A stretch of 64,000 nt of DNA from Lotus japonicus. Taxonomy: Eukaryota; Streptophyta; Magnoliopsida; Fabales; Fabaceae. The notes under the pieces were generated by a model. That model saw nothing but the letters and a program-made list of their open reading frames with translations. It searched no databases and was not told where the DNA came from. The position numbers were made by a program, and so were the translations under genes. Of this stretch, positions 43,523 to 55,872 are shown piece by piece; the first letter of the stretch is position 1, and each line of letters opens with the position of its first letter. The stretch spans positions 37,349,176 to 37,413,175 of the forward strand of contig NC_080046.1 in the NCBI RefSeq assembly GCF_012489685.1, in the 5' to 3' direction.

Positions 43523-45308
43523 TGTAAGGCCCGAGTTTTTAAGTTTATGCTAAGTGAATAAACTTCTTATTCACGATTAGGGCTGAGGTAATGTGAAGGG
43601 AAACCTGAACGAAAGTTTATTAAATGAAATATATTTATGAAGGAGAAAGTTCAGGAAAAGTTCAAGGATTGCATTATGATCGATAAAAGTTATAGCACGA
43701 TCGTTACACGCTTAAACCTAGGTCAGAAACCCTAGTATATAGCTAATTTTCACTTTTAGGCACGATGGCAGTTAATTCCAAAAATCTTCAGAGAAATGTT
43801 AGAACTTCTCTTCTTCCATATATCACAATCGTTTCGAGGCGAAACTCTAGGATCTACGAACGTCCGATTCCAATCATCGGAAGTTTGCCGAAACCGAATC
43901 CCTGGTATTTCAAAACCCTAGAATTTCTCGACAATGAAGACTTTATCTATTCAGAGCTTCAAATGAATATTCTACACGCGTACACCCATTTCTCTTGATG
44001 ATTTTAATCTTTCTTCCGAAGGAAGTTTTCTATTCCGACATTCGATGCAAAAAGCAACTTATCGGGTAAAATAGTTTTATACCGACTATACATTAGTTGC
44101 CAAAAATACAAGGAGACCTCTTTATAGTTTTGGAATTCTTTTGCCAAAACATATCTATTAATTCACGGAGAATGACGCCGGAAAAATCAGATTCGCGAAA
44201 CTTTCATTTTCCCGCGAATTTCCAACCTTTATATATAGCAAAGAAAGGAAGAAAAACTCAAATTTTCCTCCATTTTCTCTCTCAAAGCCGCGAGTTCACC
44301 AAGGAAGAAGGAGAAGAAGATTTTGTTCAATCCTTGCTTGATCGTTGATTAATCAGTTGCTGCTTCAAGGTTTCGAGGTATAGTCGCTAATCCTTACCTC
44401 CGATCGCTTTTTCCATAGCTTTTCTGTAGAGTTTTCTGAGCGGATAGTTTATGGGTTTTGCAAAACTATCCTGAATCTTTCATTTCTGATTCTAAACCTC
44501 TTCTATATGTGCCCAAGATCACTTCTGCCGGGTTAGATTTTCCGTTATGTCGCCGGAATTCCGCCGGAATCAATTTGAACCTAAAATACCCATTTTTGGA
44601 GTTTTTGGTGTAAAGCTTCAACCTTTAGGCTGAAAACTATCGCCTTAGCTTAGTGCTAGTAGGATTAGTTGTCATAAACGTCGTTGGTGACGTCCCTGCA
44701 AAATTTTATTTTTGGGATTTCAGTTTTGAAAATCCTAAGTTAAAAATCATGACCAAAATACCCCTGCGACAGTTTTTGATCCGATAATTTTCTGAGTTCA
44801 GAATACCCTTAGTTACGGCTTATGAAAGCATAGGAACCAAGTTTGATCGAAGAAAAATCGAACCCCACAATTAACCAAAGTGGCCGAGCCCTATAGGGGG
44901 GAGGAGGGAAAATTTCCTTTTCCGAAAACTTGTCCTTTCGCGCTAGATTATCGTACCTCGGAGTGTGTATTGCTTCGTGTAACCTTAGTAAGTATTGATA
45001 GTTTAGTTTCCGATAGATTCTGATAGTATTCTGTGGTTTTGCTCTAAAGGTGATTTTGAGGAATTCCCTGGAGAAACAAGGCTTTGTTGGTGAGGAAGCG
45101 TTAGACGATCATTCTGGAGAACCTTCAGGTGAGGGCTTCTCACTGAATCTCTAGTTAATGCTTAGGGTCGATGTTTCGACATTGTTTACTGTTTATGCAC
45201 TGGAATTGTGTGTGATTGGAAAATGTTTTCTGAGGCTTCGGCTGACAATGTAGATGATTCATCTACTGAATGTTTTTGAGATTGTCTTACATGCTATGTG
45301 CTATGTGG
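43523..45308 (+). repeat. Chromovirus 3' LTR, truncated by the gap
   Basis: 1786 bp aligned to 34706-36496, then N. Differences noted: GCGCACACC/GCGTACACC, CTATGCATT/CTATACATT, TTTATGATT/TTTCTGATT, and a few one-base length changes in homopolymers. Confidence 0.95.
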
Positions 45309-45408
45309 NNNNNNNNNNNNNNNNNNNNNNNNNNNNNNNNNNNNNNNNNNNNNNNNNNNNNNNNNNNNNNNNNNNNNNNNNNNNNNNNNNNNNNNNNNNN
45401 NNNNNNNN
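45309..45408. other. Scaffold gap, 100 N
   Basis: Exactly 100 N, the usual placeholder for a gap of unknown size. At least 2.3 kb of chromovirus LTR and about 0.42 kb of copia LTR are missing if both elements are whole. The 5' part of Tat element F is also unaccounted for. Confidence 0.97.
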
Positions 45409-46210
45409 AATTACAAGATGAAAGAAAGCTTAGAATATATCTTGCGCGTGTGTATTGCTTCTTGTATATTTTTTTTCTTCTTCTAGCCGCTTCTTTCAAT
45501 CTTCAGCCTCTATATATACTCCAAGGATTAGGGTTGAGCGTTGCATGGGAAATGCTACCGTTGGAGGGCAGTTCTGGAAAATCCAGCTTCTGCTGTGGCT
45601 GAGAACGTTAGGTAGGTCGTCAGGAAGGTACACTTGCTTTTGTACTTGGATAGCGACTTGACCTTTTAACCTAGGAGACTTCTGATCAGAGAATGCTTCG
45701 TATTTGGAACTTGTGAAGGCAGGTTGATCAGAGTCAGAGGGAAGCACAGATCCTCTGACATTGTATCTTCTGATTCTGACTCAGAGGGAAGAACATGGCC
45801 CTTCAGAGTTTCTTGCTTCTGGACTTCAGAGTTTCCCACTATTCAGCTTCTGGATCTTCAGAGTCTTCTACAGCCATCGGAACATCTGAACCTTCAGTGT
45901 TTCTTGGTTGTCAGAACTTCTGGATCATCAGAGCTTCTAGCGACTGAGTCCTCATCAGAGTTTGTATAGCTTCAGATCTTCTGAAGCTTTTCCACTGTTC
46001 ATACTGAACATGGTGAATGCGAAAGGCGTTGCTTGGGTTACCCTTTATACACAGTGCTTCTGATTTGTGTGAAATTGAGTCAGGGTCAGAAGCCTGTAAA
46101 TAGCACACTCAGAAAAACACGTTAGAGTACCACAATTGTTCATATCAAAAGGTTAACTTGTAATCATCAAAACATAGAGTTGTACTACTAGATCAAAACT
46201 TGATCTTACA
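45409..46210 (-). repeat. copia 2 3' LTR, partial
   Basis: 802 bp aligned to 56294-57091 (798 bp). Nearly all differences are one-base insertions or deletions, unlike the few substitutions in copia 1, which hints at poor base quality next to the gap. Confidence 0.93.
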
Positions 46211-46768
46211 ATCTCCCCCTTTTTGATGATGACAAAACTAAGATTTTTGATGAACAATTCTTAAACATTAAAACTGAATTCACTCAGAGTTTAGAGGATA
46301 TAGAATAAGACTTATCCTGATGTGAATAGTTTATCTTGCTCATTCTGAATTCAAGTTACTGCTTGATTCTGAGCTTAGCTCCCCCTGAATCTAATACTTG
46401 ATGAAAACGTTAGTAAAGTCTAGATTCTGAGCTAAATCATATAAGAGTTCAGAGTGAAAAGCTTATGACATAGATGAAAAACGAATAATCAGAGCGCATA
46501 AGTGATCAGAGTCATGGACAAGGTATCAGAGTCTTGGGTATCAGAGTCAACTTAGAATCACTTCAGAGAAGAAGTGAAATGTATTCCCTTGTATTTGCCC
46601 AGTGACACATCTATGGTCATGAGGTGGAACTCTTAAAATCTCCAAAGAAAAATAAGTCACACTAACACATCTTACACATCAAAAACTGGGGTTTACTCCC
46701 CCTTTTTGTCATAAGCAAAAAGCTTGGGGTGTGAAAAACTTAGCTTGAAGTACAGGTACTTCCCCCTT
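46211..46768 (-). repeat. Polypurine tract of copia 2 and three extra PPT-like motifs
   Basis: The true tract (46211-46226) adjoins the LTR. Further AGGGGGAG-type runs are at 46379-46386, 46696-46709 and 46760-46768, matching the set in copia 1. Confidence 0.75.
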
Positions 46769-46958
46769 AGAGAAGGTCTAAGTTGAAAGAAAATGAAGAC
46801 GATGTAAGAATCAGAGTGAGGCGATAATAAATAGAAGAGTTAATGCAAGGGATGAACGTTTACCACCGGTTCAAGTGAGGAAGATAGAAGGGTCAGTTAC
46901 CAAGTACTTAACCTCGAGAAACTGTAAGAGCATTAACTTTCAGAGAGAAAGTGAAGCC

Positions 46959-46965
46959 TATAAAA
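46959..46965 (+). promoter_or_regulatory. TATA box for the antisense gene of copia 2
   Basis: TATAAAA, 58 nt before the ATG at 47017, in a block shared with copia 1 (GAGAGAAAGTGAAGCCTAT). Confidence 0.55.
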
Positions 46966-47016
46966 ACGTTGAGAGAAAGGTAAGCTTCACACCTCGAATA
47001 ATATTCAGAAAAAAAA

Positions 47017-47408
47017 ATGGCATCATACAGAATGGCATTAGAAGAGCTCAGAAGGAAGGCGTTTGAGGAAGATATGTTCCTCAATATTAGGCATCCCGAT
47101 GGTACAAAGACCATACAAGAGCTGACGAAGACACTGCTTGAAGAAGATCTTGGTCCAGAGATGGAGAAAGATCTGAAGGAGTTCCTCTGCTTCGTGGAAG
47201 AGATTCAGGAGCTTTGCCAGCGGGAGCTGAATCTGCTGGAAGAGAAGGAGACTGTGGAAAAGAGACTTAAGACGACAGAAGATAGTCTAGAAAAAGATGA
47301 TCTAAGCATCAAACTTGGCAACATAGAGTATGCATTGGATCGTCTGGAGAAGGAAGAGTGGAGCAGCGCCAAGAATGCAGAAGAATGAGGAAGGATCCTC
47401 CATTCTAG
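47017..47408 (+). pseudogene. Antisense coiled-coil gene of copia 2, C-terminal one-base deletion
   Basis: Homologue of 9504-9896. The frame is open from ATG for 123 codons (to 47388). A one-base loss near 47365 shifts the last 17 or so codons; in the neighbouring frame the family ending RRMRKDPPF and its TAG (47406-47408) are still readable. The body keeps FEEDMFLNIRHPDG and LLEEDLGPEMEKDLKEFL, with many conservative changes. The lesion may be a sequencing error, as one-base indels cluster between the gap and about 48700. Context (AAAAAAATGGCA), TATA box and AATAAA (47464-47469) are all conserved. Confidence 0.68.
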
Positions 47409-47616
47409 ATATAGGGAATAATGTATGATGGAAAGAATTGTGATGTAAACATAGAAAATTATGAATAAAACAGGTTTTGCAAACATATGTGCCAAATATA
47501 TATAGATATATGCATATAGAATCACAAATGAACAAATAAAGTAAGTAAATAAGCAGAGTTTAAATAAAACAACGTTAAATAAAAGGAAAAGGAAGAAAAA
47601 GAAGAGATCCTAAAAA

Positions 47617-50455
47617 CTAAGATTTGTCAGTACGGCGGCAGAAGTTCCATCATCATGTGCTTCATCTCAATCAGCATGGATTCATGAGTGTCAAGACGTT
47701 GTTCCATGATGTCGAGTCTGGATGAGCTTGTCGGAGTAGAGCTTGAAGGAACGTTCTGAGCAGCTTGAGGTTCTGGAATGGAAGCAGAAGCAGCAGGAGT
47801 AAACAGAACTGGTGCAAGTCGCTCTGCTCAGCCTCAGCTTCAAGACGTTCTGCCTCAAGTCTGGCTTGTTCAGCCTGAGCTGCTGCTTGACGGGCAGCTT
47901 CTTCTTCTTGTTCTTTCTGTCTCTTGGCTTCTTCAATGGCTTCAAGAAGCTTGGTTCTCTGTTCGAGTTCATGAAGAGCCACCTCCTAGCAAACTTTGCT
48001 TTGCAGCCTCAATGCTCTGACTCCCTCCTGCATGCAGGAGCTGCAGCATAACGGGAAACTGAGCCACAGCCAAGTGCTCAAATGTTCACTCATCAGCCAC
48101 ATTTTCAGCATTCTCACTGAGGTCAGTCTGACCGTGCACGTTGCGGAGCCTCAGGAGGCTTCATGATTGAAAATATTGATGCACTCAGAGAGAGATGTGG
48201 GTTGAAGGTGAGTATAGGGAATGATGGAGAGGTTGGGTGCAGGAGAGGCTGGGTGATTGCTGCTATGAGCTTCAGAGGCACCTTGTGGAGAACCAATGTT
48301 AATTATGGGAGCATTGGGTTCAGAGGTTCCACGGTGAGGGTCTGAAGTTTCAACCAGAGGGTGAGGTGATCTAACCGAGGATTGGTTAGATACTGATTGT
48401 TCAGTTCAGGGTCTGGTTGAATTGGCTCTTGTTGGTCAGGACAGGGTGAGCCTGTTGGACTAAGGGGTCTGCCTCTTGGATAGGATTGGCCAGATAGGTT
48501 CATCTGGGTCAACTAGACGTTCAGTCTAGGGCCAGGATATTGCCTAGGGCTTGGACAGGTAAGGTAATATTCTTCCAAGGCAGATACCTTCTCTTTCCGA
48601 ACCTCCATGAATTTTCTAAGTGATTCAGAGGTATTGGAGGGAGGAGAGTCAAGACATTGATGGGGAAGGATACAGGTGTGAAGGCTGATGAAGAGTCTGT
48701 ATCCGTGGTTCTGACAGCAGGACGTGCTGATGCTCTGGGAGCAGAGTGATCAGACGTTCTGGGTTGTGGTTCTGTTGGTTTGGGTTCTGGTTGGTTGGGG
48801 ATGATGGGTTCAGAAGTTAATGGGTCGTATGGAATGGTAAGGAGAGAGGTTGGATCTTCTGACCTAGAGGGTTGGTTCTGAAGCAAATTCCAGAGTGGTG
48901 CTTCAGTAGGAGAAGGTTGAAAGAATGAAGATCTTGGGGAATGTGGTGGAGAGGTGGTTTGTGCGGCTGGCTGGGATTCATGAATAGGAGTGAGGGGATT
49001 TGAAGAGTGTTGGAGTAAGGCAGAAATTGGGAGTGCATCAAATAAATTCAAATCATCATCAGAGGTAAGTGCAGGCTTACTTGTATGTGCTGATGATCGA
49101 GTCACTCTGGCAGGAGGTTCAGTCCTTCTGACCTCTGCAGCAGCTGGTTCCACCCGAGTAGGCTTCACCACAATTCTGACTTTCTTCTGCTTCTTCTTTG
49201 GAGGACCATCCTCACTATCATCACCATCATCATCATCAGGCTTGCTCTTCGCCTTCTTGACCAGAGGGACATCAGATTCCTCTGAGGATTCGTCCAGAAC
49301 CATCTTCCTCTTGGTTTTCTTCTTGGGAGGAGAAGGAAACTCTGGAGCTGGTGGAAGTCTGCTGACGAAATCATCAAGGTCAATCTCGAATCCTTGAGCC
49401 CTGAGGTCTTCAACATAGCATCTGATGGCTTCAGGATGGTCTGCTTGAGTCCACAGAGGGTAGTCATTCAGAGGCATTCTTCTTCCTCTGATCTCAGAAG
49501 ATGTGTCCTCATGAGCAGGAGCAATCTTCTTCTGGACCAAACCCATCTTCTTCAGAGAGTTGGCAGTGAAGACATCGCTAACAATTGTGCTCAAATCCTC
49601 TGTGCAACCAGCATTGATCAAATCTTGCACCAAGTTGCTTTCAATGAGAAAGTCTGAGATCAGCCTCCCAAAAGGGATATATTTGATGGCTGACTTGATG
49701 GAGGAGGTGGTGCGAGACTTCCGGATGCATTCCTTCAAATAGGAGAACAGGAAGTAGGGAAGGCAGATCTTCTCCTTGTCTTGAATGAAGAACAGCATCG
49801 CCTTCTGATTGAAGTTGATGTAGTCTGGAGAACTGCCCTTTGGTCGTTGATTGATGCAGTTGAGCAGGATCTTGTGCCAGACCCTGAGTTTGGGTTGAAG
49901 GTCCATCACTTTGTAGCTCGTCTTGCCCGGTTTGAAGGTGGTGTACAGGGCCTTGTTGACGATGTCCTTGGTTCTGGGTTTCAGCTTCGATTCCGTCAGT
50001 GAGAACCGATACCCATGAGCAGTTTCTGCACCTAGCAGATTCACGAATGACTTCTCCGTGATGATGATCTTCCTACCCAGTATGTAAGAGACCACCTGAG
50101 TGTCATCACAATCAGCGTGCTTCCAGAATTCCTTTACTAGCTTCTCATACACCGGTCCTCGAAGTCGATTGAAGTAGTTTCCCCAACCTTGAGCTTGGAC
50201 TTCAGGACGGAGATCAAACCCATTTGCAGCCAAGTTGTCGAGGTTGAATCTCCATTCTGCAAGGACTTGGAGTTCCTCAGGAGGAAATACACAGTGAACG
50301 GCACAGCCCCGTTCTGCAATAGGAACAATCTCCTCTTGAGCTTGAGCTTGTTCTTGTGCTGGGTTCTCAGAGCCCCGTTGACCCGTTGCCAACCCGACTA
50401 CCATGTGAGGGAACTGAGGTGCATCTGCAGTAGATCTTCTGGTTTGTCTCACCAT
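47617..50455 (-). pseudogene. copia 2 env-like ORF, several frameshifts
   Basis: Homologue of 10096-12933, about 88-90% identical in protein where aligned, clearly less than gag-pol. From the ATG at 50455 the frame is open to about 48680; then small indels break it repeatedly (about 48680-47620). The Transposase-like N-terminal region, the Lys-rich clusters and the Ala/Glu coiled coil (EEAARQAAAQAEQARLEAER, about 47840-47900) remain visible. A one-base insertion precedes the final stop at 47617. It is either a decayed gene or an intact one read through low-quality sequence. Confidence 0.85.
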
Positions 50456-50898
50456 TTTGAAGAGGTTGAAGGTTTGAGGTAGAAGATGAAGTTTGAAGGA
50501 TGAAGAGAGATCGAGAGAGAAATCACGAAGGAGGCGGTTTTGAAAAGCAGGGAGTGCGAGAGTGAAAACCGGAAGTGAGAGAGAACGTGTGTGTATAGTG
50601 GGTTTTATCAAATAACCGTTGTTGATTCAAAAAGCACTTTAAGATCAACGGTTGAAAATTAAAGATAGACAGTAACAGTAAAATACACAAACACACACAG
50701 AAGATAAGCATATCTACACGCAATCACAACAGACTGTCACACGGGCACAAGGAACTATGCATCAGAAATTCTGACGCACGTGTTGTTGTCTCAGCTTCAG
50801 AGTCAGTACCAGTGGGCACACACACTCTGATTGAGTTACCTTCTGGACTAGACATCTTCTGATCAAGAAGTATCATAGTCAGAGGTTCTGATCTATCT

Positions 50899-53800
50899 TC
50901 ACTCTGGACAAAAGTCCATGTTTAGATTTTTCAGAATAAAATTAAATCTATCTTCAGCTAAGGGCTTTGTAAAGATATCTGCCCATTGATGGTCAGTATC
51001 AACAAACTTCAGAAGAAGTACGCCCTTCTGCACATAATCTCTAATGAAGTGATACTTTACCTCAATGTGCTTTGCCCTTGAATGCAAGATAGGATTCTTG
51101 CTCAACGAAATTGCAGCAGTGTTATCACAATAGATTGGGATATTGCTCTCAAGGATCTGATAATCCTCCAGCTGATGTTTCATCCAGAGCATCTGAGTGC
51201 TGCATATTGCTGCTGAGATATATTCTGCCTCTGCAGTTGATAGAGCAATGGTTGATTGCCTCTTGCTTGCCCATGAGATTAGATTGCTTCCCAGAAATTG
51301 ACAATTTCCAGAAGTACTTTTTCTCTCTGTTCTATCTCCAGCATAATCAGCATCACAATAACCTGAAAGCTTATACTCTGATGTCTTCTTATACATCAAG
51401 CCAAGGTTAGTGGTGCCTTTCAGATACCTTAGGATCCTCTTAACAGCAGTTAAGTGGGTTTCCCTTGGATCTGATTGGAAACGAGCACATAAATGAACAC
51501 TAAATAGTATGTCTGGCCTAGATGCAGTTAAGTACAGAAGTGAACCTATCATGCCACGATAGAGCTTCTGACATACTTTACCACTTATATCTTCTTTTTC
51601 CAGAATGCATGTTGGATGCATTGGAGTCTTGGCCACTGTAGATTCCAGCATATTGAACTTCTTCAGAAGTTCCTTAGTGTACTTGCTCTGATGGATATAT
51701 GTTCCTTCTGGTGTTTGATCAACTTGTATTCCCAGAAAGTACTTTAATTCTCCCATCATACTCATCTCAAATTCAGCCTGCATCATCTCAGAAAATTCTT
51801 TGCATAGAGATTGATTAGCAGAACCAAATATAATATCATCAACATAAATTTGCACAATTAAGATATCATCTTTATAAGTCTTGCAAAAGAGAGTTGTATC
51901 TACTTTACCCTTACAAACTCATTCTCCAGAAGGAATGAGCTAAGTCTCTCATACCATGCTCTGGGAGCTTGCTTCAGACCGTAGAGTGATTTCTGCAATT
52001 TGAACACATGGTCTGGTTTCTTTTCATCTTCAAAACCTGGGGGTTGATGAACATAGACTTCCTCTGAGATATAACCGTTTAGGAAGGCACTCTTTACGTC
52101 CATCTGATGTAGAACTATGTTGTGATTTACTGAGAAAGAAATCAATAGTCTGATTGCCTCCAGTCTTGCTACTGGAGCAAATGTTTCAGTGTAGTCTATT
52201 CCTTCCTGCTGGCTGTAGCCTTGAGCAACTAGCCTTGCCTTGTTTCTGACTACATCTCCTTTCTCATTTAGCTTGTTTCTGAATACCCATTTCGTTCCAA
52301 TAACATGGACATTCTCAGGCTTCTTCACTAAGCTCCAAACATCGTTCTTGGAGAATTGATTCAATTCTTCTTCCATGGCCAGAATCCAATCCTTGTCCTG
52401 AAGAGCTTCATCTATGGACTTGGGTTCAATTAAGGACACCAATCCTTTCAGACTCAGCAAGGTCTCTTCAGAGGGTCTGAAGGCAGATCTGGTTCTGACT
52501 GGTTCATCTCTGTTGCCCAGAATCAATTCCTTAGGATGAGCTGCAGTGATTCTGCTCTTCTTCAGAGTTTGTGAGTTAGAGGGACCAGCTTCTTCCTCTG
52601 GTTCATCTTCCTCTGGCTCAACTTCCTCTGGAGCTTTGCCTTTGTCAGAAACATTAATGCTTAAATCTGCAAACTTTTCAACTAGCTTTGACTGGTCAGA
52701 GTCAAGCTTATCATCAAATCTAACATGAATAGATTCTTCAATAGTCTTAGCATCAGTATTATAAAATCTAAAACCTTTAGATCTATCAGAATAACCAAGT
52801 AATCGACACTTAGAAGATTTAGCATCAAATTTATGCAATCTATCCTTAGTATTGAGAACATAACAAACACAGCCAAAAGGATGAAAATAAGAAATGTTGG
52901 GTTTTATGTTCTTCCACAATTCATAAGGAGTCTTATTCAGAATTGGTCTCACAGAGATTCTGTTCTGAATGTAACATGCTGTATTTACTGCCTCTGCCCA
53001 AAAGTGCTTAGCCATGCCAGTTTCTTGGAGCATGGTTCTAGCCATCTCCTGAAGAGTTCTGTTCTTCCTCTCAACAACACCATTTTGTTGAGGAGTTCTG
53101 GGACAAGAGAAATCATGTGTAATTCCATAGGAATCAAACAGACTCTCAAACTTGTCATTCTCAAACTCTCCACCATGGTCACTTCTGACACGCACAATTC
53201 TACAAGCCTTCTCGTTTTGCACTTGAGCAATGAAGGTAGAGAACACAGCATGAGACTCATCCTTGCGGGTTAGAAACTTTACCCATGTCCAGCGGCTATA
53301 GTCATCAACGATAACCATCCCATATCTCTTGCCACCTATAGACTCAGTTTTCACTGGTCCAAACAGGTCGATATGCAGAAGTTCTAACGGCCTTGAGGTT
53401 GAGACAACATTCTTTGCCTTGAAAGGGACTTTTGTGAATTTGCCTTTCTGACATGCTTCACAAAGAGCGTCTGAAGCGAACTTCAGATTGGGTAAGCCCC
53501 TGACAAGGTTTAGCTTGCTCAGCTGAGAAATCTTTCTCATACTGGCATGCCCTAACCGTCTATGCCATACCCACTGCTCTTCATTAACAGACAGAAGGCA
53601 CTTCACATTCTGAGCCTCCAACTCAGATAATCTGATCTTATAAATGTTGTTCTTCCTCTTGCTGTTAAACAGAACAGAGCCATCGATCTGACTTACAGCC
53701 CGGCAGGACTTTTGATTGAATATAACATCATAACCCTTGTCAGCTAATTGACTTATAGACAATAAGTTATGTGTTAAGCCGTCTACCAATAAAACATTAT

Positions 53801-54002
53801 CAATGCATGGACTACTATCTACACAAATAGTACCAGTACCAATAATTTTACCCTTTTCATTTCCTCCAAAGCCAACTTCGCCTCCAGGCTTAAGTTTCAG
53901 CTCTCGGAACATACGCTTTTCTCCCGTCATGTGACGCGAGCATCCACTGTCCAGATACCATGATTGGTGTTTCAGTGGAGCTATCAAGGATATCTGCAAC
54001 AT
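50899..54002 (-). pseudogene. copia 2 pol, one frameshift in RT
   Basis: Same domains as copia 1. The frame is open from 54002 through protease, integrase and most of RT to 51900. There TTTACCC has one C fewer than TTTACCCC of copia 1 (14396), shifting the frame just before YVDDIIFGS. The remainder (51855-50899) holds the RT active site and RNase H. The integrase-RT border that is a stop in copia 1 is a normal Lys codon here. Confidence 0.92.
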
Positions 54003-55800
54003 AGATAATCTTGTCCTTAGGTACCCACTTTCTGGGTCCTCTTTTGTTAGTTACCCCAAGGGTTCTGATCACCTTGGGTGTCTCAACATGATATTTTAAA
54101 GGAATATTTGCATGATATTTAGTCATAGAGAAAGATCCCTTTTTAAGAGGGTTTTTAGCAACTTCAGCAGGTACAGAATCAGGCAATATGGTACCAGAGG
54201 GAACAAAGCATTCATACAAGGATTTAGCTTTAGACACAGAAGGCTCATTTCTAATTGGTTTAGAATAGCCAATGCCATGCATTCCATTTCTGCTTACACC
54301 ATAGATCATTGAAGCCATTAAGCTTCTATCTACGCTTTTAGCCAGGAATCTTTGAAAAGATTTTTCATACTTAGATTCATGCTTACTATCAGAGGCATCG
54401 CAGGCAATAACTTCTTCTAACTTTGCAATTTGATTCTTAAGCACAGAGTTAGAATTAACTAAAGCATGGTTATCATTTTTCAAATCAGATATGATTTTCT
54501 CATGTTCAGAAGGAGTTTTAGAAACAGCAGATAAGTTCTTTTTCAGCTTCTTATGCTTAGACAACAAGGAGTTATACTTATCCATGATATCAGACAAAGC
54601 ATGTTTCAGTTCAGAGGTAGAGAAGGAAGCAAATACCTCATTTTCATCGTCAGAGTCTGGATCTCCTTCTGATTCTGAGTCAGAGTCAACAGCTTCCTTT
54701 GACTCTGTTCCTTTGTCTTTGACAATAGCCATGAGTCCTTGGACTTCACCATCAGAGTCAACATCCTCTGACTCTGATTCATCGAATGTCACCATCAGAC
54801 TCTTCTTGGTCTTGAAGTGCTTCTTTGGCTTCTTGTCCTTCTTCAATTTTGGACAGTCACTTTTGTAGTGCCCTGATTCTTTGCACTCAAAGCAAGTGAC
54901 TTCCTTGATTGATGACTTCTTCTGACCTGAGGATTCAGACTTTCCTCTTGCCTTTCCAGAGCCTTTGAACTTGCTCTGCCTGTGCTTCCAGATGCGGTTG
55001 AGTCTCTTGGAGATCAGAGTCAGCTCATCTTCATCAGAATCTTCTGATGCTTCTTCAGATTCTTCTTCTTCAGCTTGAAGAGCCTTTGACTTCTCAACCT
55101 TAGCCTTTTCAGATTTGGATTTCAAGGCTATGGACTTTTTCCTCAGATCTTGCATCTCTGAGCGCTTCAGCTCATGGCATTTCAAAATGCTGATGAGTTC
55201 TTCTAAACTCATATTCTCAACATCTCTCGTGAGCTCTATTGAAGTCACCAAAGGCATCCAACTTTCAGGAAGACACCTGATGACCCTTATGACGTGATCT
55301 TTTGTTGTGTAGCTCTTGTTGAGAGGACGTATGCCAGCTACAAGCAGTTGAAATCTGGAGAACATTTCTTCAATGGACTCATTTGGCTCCATGATGAAGG
55401 ATTCATACTTTTGGATCAAAGACAATGCCTTTGATTCTTTGACTTTCTTGTTTCCTTCATGAGACATCTTCAGAGAATCAAAAATGCCTTTAGCAAACTC
55501 ACGATCTGTAATCTTCTGGTACTCCTCATAGGAGATAGCACTTAGAAGAATTGCTCTTGCTTTATGATGTTGTGAGTACAGCTTCTTTTGATCTGCAGAC
55601 ATCTCTGACCTTGGGATCTTTTTGCCATCTGCATCAACTGGACGCTCATAGCCATCCACAATAATATCCCAGAGATCTGCATCGAAACCCAGAAAGAAAC
55701 TTTCCAGTCTATCTTTCCAATATTCGAACCTTTGACCATTGAACATAGGAGGCTTTGCGTTGTAACCATCTCTTTGAGTTTCACTGGTGGTGGCAGCCAT
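53890..55800 (-). CDS. copia 2 gag (636 aa)
   Basis: Intact and of identical length to copia 1 gag, differing at roughly 20 scattered residues. It has the same zinc knuckle CFECKESGHYKSDC and the same 113-nt overlap with pol in the +1 frame, so that arrangement is a family trait, not a private mutation. Confidence 0.93.
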   Translation of the reverse strand: MAATTSETQRDGYNAKPPMFNGQRFEYWKDRLESFFLGFDADLWDIIVDGYERPVDADGKKIPRSEMSADQKKLYSQHHKARAILLSAISYEEYQKITDREFAKGIFDSLKMSHEGNKKVKESKALSLIQKYESFIMEPNESIEEMFSRFQLLVAGIRPLNKSYTTKDHVIRVIRCLPESWMPLVTSIELTRDVENMSLEELISILKCHELKRSEMQDLRKKSIALKSKSEKAKVEKSKALQAEEEESEEASEDSDEDELTLISKRLNRIWKHRQSKFKGSGKARGKSESSGQKKSSIKEVTCFECKESGHYKSDCPKLKKDKKPKKHFKTKKSLMVTFDESESEDVDSDGEVQGLMAIVKDKGTESKEAVDSDSESEGDPDSDDENEVFASFSTSELKHALSDIMDKYNSLLSKHKKLKKNLSAVSKTPSEHEKIISDLKNDNHALVNSNSVLKNQIAKLEEVIACDASDSKHESKYEKSFQRFLAKSVDRSLMASMIYGVSRNGMHGIGYSKPIRNEPSVSKAKSLYECFVPSGTILPDSVPAEVAKNPLKKGSFSMTKYHANIPLKYHVETPKVIRTLGVTNKRGPRKWVPKDKIIYVADILDSSTETPIMVSGQWMLASHDGRKAYVPRAET

Positions 55801-55858
55801 TGTTTTTCACACCGGCCCGGATCACTGAACACTGTTAGGTGTGGTAATCAGAACTTGC

Positions 55859-55870
55859 GCTCTGATACCA
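55859..55870 (-). other. Primer binding site of copia 2 (initiator tRNA-Met)
   Basis: TGGTATCAGAGC on the minus strand, two bases after the LTR. Confidence 0.93.
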
Positions 55871-55872
55871 AT

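Larger units (their letters stand above)
34706..45308 (+). mobile_element. Tekay/Del-like Ty3-gypsy chromovirus, near complete, cut by the gap
   Basis: 5' LTR 34706-38835, PBS 38839-38850, one gag-pol ORF 39049-43485, PPT 43511-43522, and the first 1786 bp of the 3' LTR. The compared LTR parts differ by about four substitutions and three or four single-base indels, so the insertion is recent. The missing 2.3 kb of 3' LTR and the right TSD fall in the gap. It is the only element in the window whose gag-pol is wholly open. Confidence 0.95.

Noticed and set aside
45270..45602. Open frames running through the N block
   Set aside because: They are translated across unknown bases and have no supported sequence.
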